A program made the translations under genes and the position numbers. A stretch of 31,478 bases of DNA from positions 1 to 31,478 of the forward strand of contig JAJJLU010000035.1 of assembly GCA_023807065.1 (NCBI GenBank), written 5' to 3'. Below the pieces are notes generated by a model. It was not told the DNA's origin and made no database searches. It saw nothing but the letters and a program-made list of their open reading frames with translations. Of the stretch, positions 1 to 8,143 are shown one piece after another. Position 1 is the stretch's first letter; the number at the start of each line of letters is the position of its first letter. Origin of the DNA: Isotricha intestinalis (taxonomy: Eukaryota; Ciliophora; Litostomatea; Vestibuliferida; Isotrichidae).

Positions 1-43
1 ATCCCCAATCCCCAATCCCCAATCCCCAATCCCCAATCCCCAA
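1..43. repeat. Left telomere, (CCCCAAT)n
   Basis: Five full copies of CCCCAAT (3-37) are flanked by a partial AT at the start and a final CCCCAA (38-43). The G-rich strand reads GGGGATT outward, and the opposite end of the window carries the complementary repeat, so this is a true chromosome end. The 7-nt unit differs from GGGGTT (Tetrahymena, Paramecium) and GGGGTTTT (spirotrichs). Confidence 0.96.
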
Positions 44-103
44 AATATTAAAAATTATAAAAATTACAATTTAAATTATTATAAATTTTATGTACCTAAA
101 AAA

Positions 104-943
104 ATGAGATTTATGTATGAAAAATATGTAAAATTTAATTTAACATCAGAAAAAAGTCTTTTTGGTAAATATAAAGAAGAATATTTTAATTTCTTTAAAA
201 AAATATTTTTAAATGATAATTCTTGTATTAAACAATTATTTATTGAAACTTTTCCAGTTTTAAAAGATAAATATTTCATTAATGAAGATTTATTAAATTA
301 TATTTTCAAAGAAAAAATTTATATTTTTAATTTTAAAAATAACGATTTTGTTGGAAGAACAGATTCTTCGACTTTGAATATATATATTAAAAATAATTTT
401 GAAAATAATGAAGATAAAATCGAAGTTGAAATTTGTGTTTTTGCTTCATATATTATTATTTTAATCCATGAAATAGTAAATTTTATTAGATTATACATTC
501 TGAAATATTTAGATAAAAAAGAATATAAATTTTTTGAATTTGATGATAATATTAAAACTGATATAGGATATTTTATGGAAATTAATCTTTTTGGAAAAAT
601 TATGGAGAAAATAAATGTATTAGAAGCTATTTATATTTTTAATATTGATAATTATTTACAAGATAAAGAAGATTTTTTAAAAGGTTTTATCAATTTAGAA
701 AAGAATAATAATCAATTTTTAGATATGATTCAAATTAATGAAAATGTTAAAATATTTTTGAAAAATGTAGAAATTGAAGGTTTGGATAAATTAACTAAAT
801 TAGAAAGACATAGTGAATTAAAAATAAAAGGAATTGAAAATGGTTTGGTAATAGGAAAAAATAATGATAAATTATACTTCCCAGAAAGAATAAAAGAAGC
901 TAATGAATATTTATTGAAAAGATACAGCAAAAATAAAATATAA
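104..943 (+). CDS. Subtelomeric hypothetical protein with HExxN-type helix
   Basis: This 279-residue protein has no function I can name. It is mostly alpha-helical, Phe/Ile/Asn/Lys-rich and lacks a signal peptide. A hydrophobic helix at residues 113-130 carries LIHEIVNFIRL, where H122-E123 recalls a zinc-protease HExxH, but the second His is Asn. This is followed by GYFMEINLFGK (155-165) and an ALEAIYIFN-like helix near 172-180. I have the impression that protist proteins of unknown function share this layout, a helix with HE, then a Gly-containing 'FG' segment, but I cannot test it. The ATG at 104 sits in an AAAA context only 60 nt from the telomere, so promoter and 5' UTR must fit in 44-103. 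The frame stays open upstream into the telomere, but no earlier ATG exists. It ends in TAA. Confidence 0.8.
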   Translation: MRFMYEKYVKFNLTSEKSLFGKYKEEYFNFFKKIFLNDNSCIKQLFIETFPVLKDKYFINEDLLNYIFKEKIYIFNFKNNDFVGRTDSSTLNIYIKNNFENNEDKIEVEICVFASYIIILIHEIVNFIRLYILKYLDKKEYKFFEFDDNIKTDIGYFMEINLFGKIMEKINVLEAIYIFNIDNYLQDKEDFLKGFINLEKNNNQFLDMIQINENVKIFLKNVEIEGLDKLTKLERHSELKIKGIENGLVIGKNNDKLYFPERIKEANEYLLKRYSKNKI

Positions 944-2124
944 ACTATAAAATAATATAAAATAAAAATTAAACTAATTAATTATGTTTTATTTTTAACA
1001 ACAGAAATAATTTTTCTTGTGGTTCATTCCTTCTTGATTTTGGTTAATATGAAATTAATATTAATTTTAATTTTTTAATTGTATTTATTCACCTTAAATG
1101 TTTGGAAATATTTCTTTATGAATTAATGTTGTTATGATTCATCTTATTATAATAATTTAAATGTAGAAGATGAGTATTTAATTGAAGAATATTTAAATTC
1201 TTTTTTGATGAAATAATTTCTACAATTAATTTAGGATTAAGTGTTTGAATTAGAATTATATATTTAAATTGGAATATCTAAATCTATAAATGAATATAGT
1301 TAAGAAATAATTAATTTTTCTTTAATATTTTTGTTTTTTTTGTAAAAATTCCAATATTAATTAATTAATTCAACTAAACAAAAGAATAAAATTTATAGTT
1401 TCTTTAGATAATTTTTAAAAACTCTTTTTTTATTGATTTCTTTTTTGTGTAAAATTATTTATGTAATTTTACTTTTTGGGGTAAAATAAAATTTTATAAA
1501 TCTTTGTTGTAATTATTATGGAGATAAAGCATACATATTATGTAAAAAGATAAAACTTTTTAGATATCTTTTCTCATTTTAAATGTATTATTTAGTGAAA
1601 CAATAATTCCTTTATTATTTATTGTAATCTTATTTTCTTATTTATCGAACATTATAGAAAGATAGTTTATTTTGTTAATCAAAAAAAACTAAATGATAAT
1701 AAATATTGAGGGAATTTAAATATTTTTGAAATTATTAATAACAATTACTGGTGTAGTATATGGGGATTATTTTAAAAAGTTTTTAGGAAAATTTGTAAGA
1801 ATGTTTTCTTTAATATCAAAGATATCAATGATAATAATTCTAAAGGAATTAAAAAATATAATTAAAAAAAATAAAAAATGTTTTAAAAGTTAATATTCTT
1901 TAAATTAAAAATAGAAATAAAAGTAATATAGTTAAAAAGTAAAAAGAGTGATGATTGATTTTTAAATTAAATCTTACATTATCTTATATATTGTTCAATG
2001 AAATATCTTAATTTTTTAAATAATAATTTAATAGATTGTATACCAGATATAAATAAATAAAAAATTAAGTATATATCTTTTAATTTGAAAACAATTGAAA
2101 AAATAAAATAAAACATAATGATAT
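944..2124. other. 1.18-kb AT-rich gap with possible gene relic
   Basis: No intact standard-code gene of useful size is visible. Between about 1049 and 1693 one plus-strand frame contains only TAA and TAG stops and no TGA until 1694-1696. Within 1163-1312 of that frame the G bases fall mostly at codon position 1, as in real genes here. This could be a decayed gene or chance (see findings). The rest is A/T homopolymers and simple sequence. Both flanking genes (plus at 943, minus at 2125) end into this gap, so it serves as a convergent 3' region. Confidence 0.5.
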
Positions 2125-2646
2125 TTATAAATTTAAAGTTATATTACGAATTTTTTCAAAATTAATTAAAACTTCATCAATCTTTAAATCTAAAGCAGTT
2201 AATTTATCTTTTAAAGATTTTATTTCTTCTATATTGTGTTTAATATTCTTAATTTCTTTCATAAATTTTTGAATATGTTTTATTGTTATATTTTCATCTT
2301 TATTATTTTCAATTATTAAATTTAAATCTTTAATAATATTTTCGTTTTTATGAATTGAATTTTGAATCACAGATTTAATATTCATTAATCCATTATCAAT
2401 AGCAGAATATTCAATAGGAATTTTATTTTTATAATTTTTTCCATTTTGATTATTATTATTATTATAATTTCCTTTTCCTTTTTTTAAAGAAGTATTATTA
2501 TGAGAAGATAAACTTAATCTAAAATTTTCATATTCAAATCTATAAATATCTCCACTTGTAAAAAGTCCTTTATAAACAAATAAAAAAATTCCTAAAGAAA
2601 TGATAAATAAGATTAAAATTGTTTTTTTATTTAAAGTTTCTTCCAT
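2125..2646 (-). CDS. Small membrane-anchored coiled-coil protein
   Basis: This 173-residue protein is not recognised as a named family. Residues 9-27 form one clear transmembrane helix close to the N terminus, with Lys7/Lys8 before it and Lys26 after it. An Asn/Gly/Lys-rich linker with a poly-Asn run covers about 50-75, and residues 88-168 look like an amphipathic coiled coil with regular Ile/Leu spacing. The layout suggests a tail held at a membrane that oligomerises or tethers a partner, which is inference. The start lies only 35 bp downstream of the stop of the minus-strand gene at 2682-3254, an unusually tight spacing even for this chromosome. It ends in TAA. Confidence 0.8.
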   Translation of the reverse strand: MEETLNKKTILILFIISLGIFLFVYKGLFTSGDIYRFEYENFRLSLSSHNNTSLKKGKGNYNNNNNQNGKNYKNKIPIEYSAIDNGLMNIKSVIQNSIHKNENIIKDLNLIIENNKDENITIKHIQKFMKEIKNIKHNIEEIKSLKDKLTALDLKIDEVLINFEKIRNITLNL

Positions 2647-2681
2647 AATTTTTTTAAAATTTTATAAATTTATTATTTAAT

Positions 2682-3254
2682 TTATTTATTAAATTCTTCA
2701 ATAAAATTTTCTAATTTACTTTCTTTTAATATTCTATCAATTTCTAACAACTCTTTTTTTCCATCTACAATATTTTCAGAAATTATTTTTTTTGTCATTT
2801 CTTTAATTTGCTCAACAACACATTTTACTTCTTTTAAATTATCTAAAGTTTCAAATTCATTTTGATTATAAATTTTAATATTTTGAGTTAAACTTTCTTC
2901 TTCTTCTTCAAACACTTTTATTTTTTCTTTATCTAAAATACCAAAACATAAATTTAAGTCTTCTTCTTCAAAATTTATTTTTTTTATTTCTCCTATTATT
3001 TTCTCACATTTTTTACATAATATTGTATTATCATCTTTTCTTATTAAATATTCATATTTTTTGGGATTTAAAATAAAATGTTTTAATTCATCTTCTTCAA
3101 CAGTAAAAATAATTAATTGAAGGTTTATACTTTTTGATTTAATTTTATTAGGAATATCCTCATCTTCATATCTATCAAGGAAAAAATTAGCATTTTTTGA
3201 AGTGGTTAAAATATTATTGCAATTATTACAAGTAAATATTTGATATTTTGACAT
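2682..3254 (-). CDS. Mis18/Yippee-like zinc-binding protein
   Basis: This 190-residue protein has a paired-CxxC domain. C9/C12 (FTCNNCNNIL) and C80/C83 (LCKKCEKIIGEI) are placed as in the Mis18/Yippee/CULT beta-fold, where two CxxC knuckles bind one zinc and the second is typically followed by a Gly. Residues 43-75 are beta-rich as expected between them. Residues 115-190 form an acidic then helical tail that could be a coiled coil, as in Mis18 proteins, which load the centromeric histone. The family match rests on spacing and pattern only; a different zinc-ribbon fold is possible. It shares strand and tight spacing with the TM/coiled-coil gene downstream (35 bp) and the GBP gene upstream (126 bp). 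Confidence 0.75.
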   Translation of the reverse strand: MSKYQIFTCNNCNNILTTSKNANFFLDRYEDEDIPNKIKSKSINLQLIIFTVEEDELKHFILNPKKYEYLIRKDDNTILCKKCEKIIGEIKKINFEEEDLNLCFGILDKEKIKVFEEEEESLTQNIKIYNQNEFETLDNLKEVKCVVEQIKEMTKKIISENIVDGKKELLEIDRILKESKLENFIEEFNK

Positions 3255-3380
3255 AAAATTTAAATTTATAAAAAAATAATTAAATATTTTTTTAAATTTA
3301 AATGATTTTTATTTAGCATTAAGTCTTAAATAAAATTAAAAAATCAAATGAATTAAATGAAACATTTATAAAAGTAATTT

Positions 3381-6300
3381 TTATTGAAAATCATTTTTAT
3401 ATTTATTAACTGAAAATGGATTCGGTTGATTATTTAAGTGAGTATTATTATCATTATCATTAATATTATTATAGTTATTTTCATAACTTGTATTAAATTC
3501 ATTTTTCACATTTGATTTTCGAATATTATAAATATAACTATTATCTTGAATATTAAAAATTGATTGATTAGTTGTTAAATAAGTTTCTGTATCCTTATCA
3601 TAATTTTTATCAAATTCTAAGAATTTTAAAAAAGGTTTTGACACATTAATTGGTTCAATCTCAATTAAATCATTTAAAAATTTTTCTAATTGATGAATCT
3701 TATTTTCATGAAAATTATTAAAAGTAAGATTATTAACATTTAAGAATATATTCCCTGATTCAGGAATTTCTGTTACATTTTGAAATAAATTCTTTATTGA
3801 TTTATATAAAGTAGCAAATTGATAAAATTGTTTACTTAATCTCCAATTTTGATCATTATATTTAATATCTATTATATAATTTAAATATATTTTTCCAATT
3901 TCATCTTGTTCGATTTTTCCTTTTAGTATTTTTAATTTTAATTTTTCAGGATTGAAATTTATATTATTATTAACATCTATATTTATGCTTTTATATAATT
4001 TACTTTTATTTTCATTTGTACAGTTTTGATAATGTTCTTTAAAATCTTCTAAGTTAAATAATTCACCACAATTCTTACATCGAACTTGATTTATATTTTC
4101 TGTTATTGATTTATATACATTTAAATTATTTATTTCATTTTCTAAATTTGATATTGTATTTTCTTTTTTATTTAAAAGATTATTTAATTCTAAATTCTTT
4201 TCTGATGATTCTTTTAAATTTTTCATTATTTCTATATTAGTCTTTTTATTATTTTCTTTTTGATTTTCTAAAATTGAATTAATTAAATTTCGATTTTCTT
4301 CACTTTGAGTTTTTATATTATCTTTAAAATTTTTTAATAAATTTTTCATATCTTGATTAATTAAATCATTATTATTTTTTTCTAAGTATTTTTTTTCATT
4401 TTTTAAATTTTGAATCTTTGATTTTAATTTTTCATTTTCTTCTTTTAAAGTTTCTTCTTTATTTTGTTTTTCTTTTGTTAAATTATTAAACTTATCTTTC
4501 CAATTCACAATTTCTTTTTCAAAGTTTTTAAATTTTTGCTCATGAAGATTAGTAATTTTTTCATTGTTTAATTTTAAAACAACAATTTCTTTTTCTTTTA
4601 AATGTAAATTAGTTTCATTTTGATTCTTTAAATTCACAATATCTGAAATTTGTTTTTCATAATCTTTTTTCATTTTATCCATTTGCTTTCCATAATTATC
4701 TTCAATTATTTTTTTTTCATTTAATAAAACATTTATTTTTTCTTCTAAATTTTTATTCTTCATTCTTTCAGATATAAGATCAGTATTTAACTTATTTAAT
4801 TGATCTCCATTATTTTGTTTCAATTTAAATAATTCTTCATTGGATTGATTAAGTTTATTATTTAATAAATTAATTTCATTTTTATAATTTTTAATTTCTT
4901 CTTCTACTTCTTCTTTATTTCCTATATAATTAATTTCAAAGAATTTTTTATTTAATTCCATTATTTTATCATATATTATTTCATTTTTTCCTGAAAAATC
5001 AGGACTTGATTTTTCAATTTTTTCTTTAAATTCATCTAAATCTTGGAAAAATTTATAATAACTTTTTACATATTTTTCTTTATTAACTCCTTGAATATCT
5101 TCTAAAAATTTATTAGCTTCATTATCAATATTTTTTTGAAAATTATTTCTAAAAATTCCTAAATTTTCTCTATTAAATTTATCAACTTCATCATTTAATT
5201 TTTCATTTAATTTTTCTTGAAATTCTCTTTTACTTTCATCATCAAATAATTTATTCTTTAAAAAATTATTAACATATTCATTTTTTAATTTCTTAGTAAA
5301 TTCTTCTACTTTATTAACAAAATTAATATCATTTTTATTTTGATTTCTAAAATTATTAATTTCTTCATTAAATTTATCAACATAAAAATTACTACTTTTA
5401 ATACATTCATTTCTTATAATATATTTCCAACTATTCTCAATAACAGGAATACAACCTCTATTAATTTCATCTAAAATACTATGAATTAATTCAATTAGCA
5501 TTGCTCCAGTTAAAGTATTTTTATGAAATATTTTTGGCCTACATTTAAATAATACTTTTTTTCTAAAGATTTCACTTTGTTCTAAGAATTCTTTTCTAAA
5601 ATATCTATTTTCTAAATTACTTAAATTTTGTAAATCTTTTTCATTTTCAACAGGTCTTACCATTGTAAAGCAATCTCTTTCAGGGAAATAATTTTTTATT
5701 AAGTTTCTTATAATATTTTTCTGTTCTATCATTTCGGTATTTCCTTTTAAATTTTCTAAAGCAATTTCTAAATATTGTTTTGAAGTTATTGTATTTCCAT
5801 TTTTATCTTCTAATTTTAAAGAAAAATCCCTTAATAACCAAAATAAAGATGGAAAATATTCTATTAATTCATTTTCTTTATTAATATTATTACCATCAAT
5901 TTCATTATTTCTTAATTTTATATTTTTTCCTAAATTAATAATAAAACTTAAAGTTTCTAAAGCAGGTTCATCAATTGGACCAAAAGAATTATAAATAAAA
6001 AGTGAACTTATTAAAATAGCAATTAAATAAATTTTTGTATCTTGATTTATTTCTTCATCATAAGCATTTAAACCTTCTGTATCAATAATAAAACAAGGGA
6101 AAGATTCATTAAAATTTTTATTATTTATTATAATTGGATCTGACCAAATCCAAATTCCTTTTGTACAAGGTTTTATCGTTGGACCAACATTAAATCCGTT
6201 AAGACTATTTTTATCATTGTTATTTAAAAGGATTTTATTTAATAAAAAGGATTTTCCTGTTCTGTATTTTCCCACTAAACTCATTATTCCTATATTTTTT

Positions 6301-6458
6301 AAATTTTGATTTGTTAGTAAATTCTCAGCTTCTTTTGGTACTTGAAATAATCCATCTTCGTAAATTACTAAAGGAAGAGCTTTTCCTTTTGGAGGAATAT
6401 AAGGTTTAGGATAGTTTTCAAATGTATTTTTATTTTTTTGAAAATTATAATCATCCAT
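3381..6458 (-). CDS. GBP-family large GTPase with coiled coil, CCHC finger and PX domain
   Basis: This 1025-residue protein opens with a guanylate-binding-protein-type GTPase. The P-loop is GKYRTGKS (63-70), the G2-like region is TIKPCTKGIW (94-103), switch II is DTEG (126-129), and the RD motif that replaces NKxD in GBPs is LLRD (208-211). Later GBP landmarks are CFTMVRPV (263-270) and the LTG/IENSW helix region (316-344). A helical domain follows, then a long coiled coil (about 520-780). A zinc knuckle has C794, C797, H809 and C813. A PX-like domain, which normally binds phosphoinositides, covers about 838-950, and a disordered Asn-rich tail closes the protein. The usual PX arginine of the RYxxF motif appears to be Gln877 (KQFYQF). 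No TM segment is seen, so membrane targeting probably relies on the PX domain. It is divergent from the STPGR gene. Confidence 0.92.
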   Translation of the reverse strand: MDDYNFQKNKNTFENYPKPYIPPKGKALPLVIYEDGLFQVPKEAENLLTNQNLKNIGIMSLVGKYRTGKSFLLNKILLNNNDKNSLNGFNVGPTIKPCTKGIWIWSDPIIINNKNFNESFPCFIIDTEGLNAYDEEINQDTKIYLIAILISSLFIYNSFGPIDEPALETLSFIINLGKNIKLRNNEIDGNNINKENELIEYFPSLFWLLRDFSLKLEDKNGNTITSKQYLEIALENLKGNTEMIEQKNIIRNLIKNYFPERDCFTMVRPVENEKDLQNLSNLENRYFRKEFLEQSEIFRKKVLFKCRPKIFHKNTLTGAMLIELIHSILDEINRGCIPVIENSWKYIIRNECIKSSNFYVDKFNEEINNFRNQNKNDINFVNKVEEFTKKLKNEYVNNFLKNKLFDDESKREFQEKLNEKLNDEVDKFNRENLGIFRNNFQKNIDNEANKFLEDIQGVNKEKYVKSYYKFFQDLDEFKEKIEKSSPDFSGKNEIIYDKIMELNKKFFEINYIGNKEEVEEEIKNYKNEINLLNNKLNQSNEELFKLKQNNGDQLNKLNTDLISERMKNKNLEEKINVLLNEKKIIEDNYGKQMDKMKKDYEKQISDIVNLKNQNETNLHLKEKEIVVLKLNNEKITNLHEQKFKNFEKEIVNWKDKFNNLTKEKQNKEETLKEENEKLKSKIQNLKNEKKYLEKNNNDLINQDMKNLLKNFKDNIKTQSEENRNLINSILENQKENNKKTNIEIMKNLKESSEKNLELNNLLNKKENTISNLENEINNLNVYKSITENINQVRCKNCGELFNLEDFKEHYQNCTNENKSKLYKSINIDVNNNINFNPEKLKLKILKGKIEQDEIGKIYLNYIIDIKYNDQNWRLSKQFYQFATLYKSIKNLFQNVTEIPESGNIFLNVNNLTFNNFHENKIHQLEKFLNDLIEIEPINVSKPFLKFLEFDKNYDKDTETYLTTNQSIFNIQDNSYIYNIRKSNVKNEFNTSYENNYNNINDNDNNTHLNNQPNPFSVNKYKNDFQ

Positions 6459-6679
6459 TTATATTTTAGTTTATTTATTTATATTTTAAAAAAATATTAT
6501 AGAAAAATTTACTTTTTTTTGAATGAAAAGATTTCCTGAAAATTATTGCTTTTAATTTAATATTGAAGAATTACTGTTATTTTCATTTGGATAAAATATT
6601 TGAAATATCAAATATTTAAAAAATAAAATTAAAAATTAGAATATAAATAATTATAAATAACATATAAAATATATAATAA
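6459..6679. promoter_or_regulatory. Divergent promoter region, GBP-PX / STPGR genes
   Basis: These 221 bp separate the two start codons of oppositely transcribed genes and must hold both promoters. The sequence is nearly pure A/T with short TATAAAT-like words near the plus-strand start (6655-6679). No specific factor site can be named. Confidence 0.5.
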
Positions 6680-8143
6680 ATGTCAGAATTAGAAGAAGAT
6701 AGAGATTCTCAAGATTATAGAGAAATCGATAATAAAGTTAATGAAGAAGAATTAAATGAACAAAGAGAATTATCAGACAAATTTGAAAGAATAGAAGATA
6801 ATAATGATAATTATAAAGAAGAAGGAGGAGAAGACATTGTTGATAATGTAGAAAATAATGAAAATATCAAAAAAGAAGAAGTTGATGAAAATGAAGGGAA
6901 AGAAGAAGGAGAGAATGTAGAAATTATGGAAGAAGATAAGAAAGAAAATGATGTAGAAAATAATGAAAATGTTAACAAAGAAGAAGTTGATGAAAATGAA
7001 GTAAAAGAAGAAGGAGAAAATGTAGAAATTATGGAAGAAGATAAAAAAGAAAATGAATTAGAAGAAGAAGAAGAGAAATTAAGATTAGAAGAAGAAGAAA
7101 AGAAAAGAAAAGAAGAAGAAGAAGAAGAAGAGAGATTAAGATTAGAAGAAGAGGAGAAGAAAAAAAGAGAAGAAGAAGAAGAAGAAGAAAGATTAAGATT
7201 AGAAGAAGAAGAAAAGAAAAGAAGAGAAGAAGAAGAAGAAGAAGAAGAAAGATTAAGATTAGAAGAAGAAGAGAAGAAAAAAAGAGAAGAAGAGAAAAAA
7301 TATGAAGAAGCAATTAGAAAAATAGAAGAAGAAGAAGAATTAAAGAAAACAAAAAAGAAAAAAAAATCAAAAAGTAAGAAATATCATAATTCCGAAAAAA
7401 GGAAGAAATTAAAGAAAAAAGATTCATTTCCTTTAAAAATAAAAAAATGGGGATTAAAAAGCCTTCATATAATGGATGACAATTGTAAGAATCCACGATA
7501 TCCTGGATTTAGTGAATTTATAAGTGAAAGCACTCTTCAAAATTCATCATATTGTTGGACAATAGGAGGAAGTAAGCGTTTTCATACAAGTGGAACAGGT
7601 AGTGATGGTAAATTAATGGAAGGTGGGAATATATATAATTTACCATCAATGAGAATGAGTAGAACAACAATAATGGGTTTAGGACCTAAGAGTTATTTTC
7701 CTATTATTCCTGGAAAAGGTGATCCAGCGCCTAATGCTTATAGAGCAGATACTTTCTATGAATCAACTAAAAAAAGAAAAGGTGGATTAAGTATTTTAGG
7801 AAGAAATTATGTTAATGATAATGATATTAAATTAAATCCAGGACCTGGAACTTATTATCATGATCTTGATTGGAAATTAAGTACAAGTAGAATTCCTATT
7901 TCTGTTAAAAGCAGACAAAGATTTTTTTATGATGATGATATTAAACAAAAAGAAGCTACTGTTAGTATGCAAAAATATTATCCTAAGATGGATTTAGTTC
8001 AAAGAAATAGATTTAGAGGTATTAGCTTTGGATTTGGAGATAGACAACCTCTTTATCCTAGAAATGGATTTCCTGGACCTGGGTCTTATAATATTCCTGG
8101 AAATTTTGATAGAGGGTTAAAGGGAAAGTTACCTTTAAATTAA
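6680..8143 (+). CDS. STPGR (SHIPPO/ODF3-like) axonemal protein with Glu/Lys repeat N-terminus
   Basis: This 487-residue protein has two halves. Residues 1-250 are highly acidic/basic: a 35-residue block is duplicated, then about four imperfect units of RLRLEEEEKKKREEEEEEE-type sequence predict a long single alpha-helix or coiled coil, and a Lys-rich stretch ends it near 235-250. Residues 340-487 carry sperm-tail PG-rich (STPGR) motifs: DPAPNAY (348-354), NPGPGTY (386-392) and PGPGSYNIPG (465-474), with partial copies between. STPGR proteins lie on or inside ciliary microtubules, so a cilium or cortex role is a fair inference for a ciliate. The ATG at 6680 lies in an A-rich context and the stop is TAA. 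Expansion of the GAA/AAG-rich repeat by slippage is likely, so its length may vary. Confidence 0.9.
   Translation: MSELEEDRDSQDYREIDNKVNEEELNEQRELSDKFERIEDNNDNYKEEGGEDIVDNVENNENIKKEEVDENEGKEEGENVEIMEEDKKENDVENNENVNKEEVDENEVKEEGENVEIMEEDKKENELEEEEEKLRLEEEEKKRKEEEEEEERLRLEEEEKKKREEEEEEERLRLEEEEKKRREEEEEEEERLRLEEEEKKKREEEKKYEEAIRKIEEEEELKKTKKKKKSKSKKYHNSEKRKKLKKKDSFPLKIKKWGLKSLHIMDDNCKNPRYPGFSEFISESTLQNSSYCWTIGGSKRFHTSGTGSDGKLMEGGNIYNLPSMRMSRTTIMGLGPKSYFPIIPGKGDPAPNAYRADTFYESTKKRKGGLSILGRNYVNDNDIKLNPGPGTYYHDLDWKLSTSRIPISVKSRQRFFYDDDIKQKEATVSMQKYYPKMDLVQRNRFRGISFGFGDRQPLYPRNGFPGPGSYNIPGNFDRGLKGKLPLN
6841..7054 (+). repeat. Two-copy tandem repeat, about 105-108 bp
   Basis: The segment starting at 6841 recurs from about 6950 with few base changes. 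It encodes the duplicated acidic block ending in ENVEIMEEDKKEN. The reading frame is kept, so this is a clean internal duplication within the STPGR gene. Confidence 0.85.
7079..7310 (+). repeat. Glu/Lys-coding minisatellite, 57-60 bp units
   Basis: The word TTAAGATTA recurs at 7079, 7136, 7193 and 7253, marking units of 57, 57 and 60 bp, with GAA/AAG runs between. The strand is almost purely purine, which gives strong strand asymmetry. Unit lengths are multiples of three. Confidence 0.85.

Noticed and set aside
116..952. HExxH zinc metalloprotease in the subtelomeric gene
   Set aside because: The motif reads HEIVN, so the second metal-binding His is absent and no third ligand is evident.
7029..7496. 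Leu-rich frames on the minus strand opposite the Glu/Lys repeat
   Set aside because: They are the antisense reading of GAA/AAG repeats in the STPGR gene and have no motif of their own.
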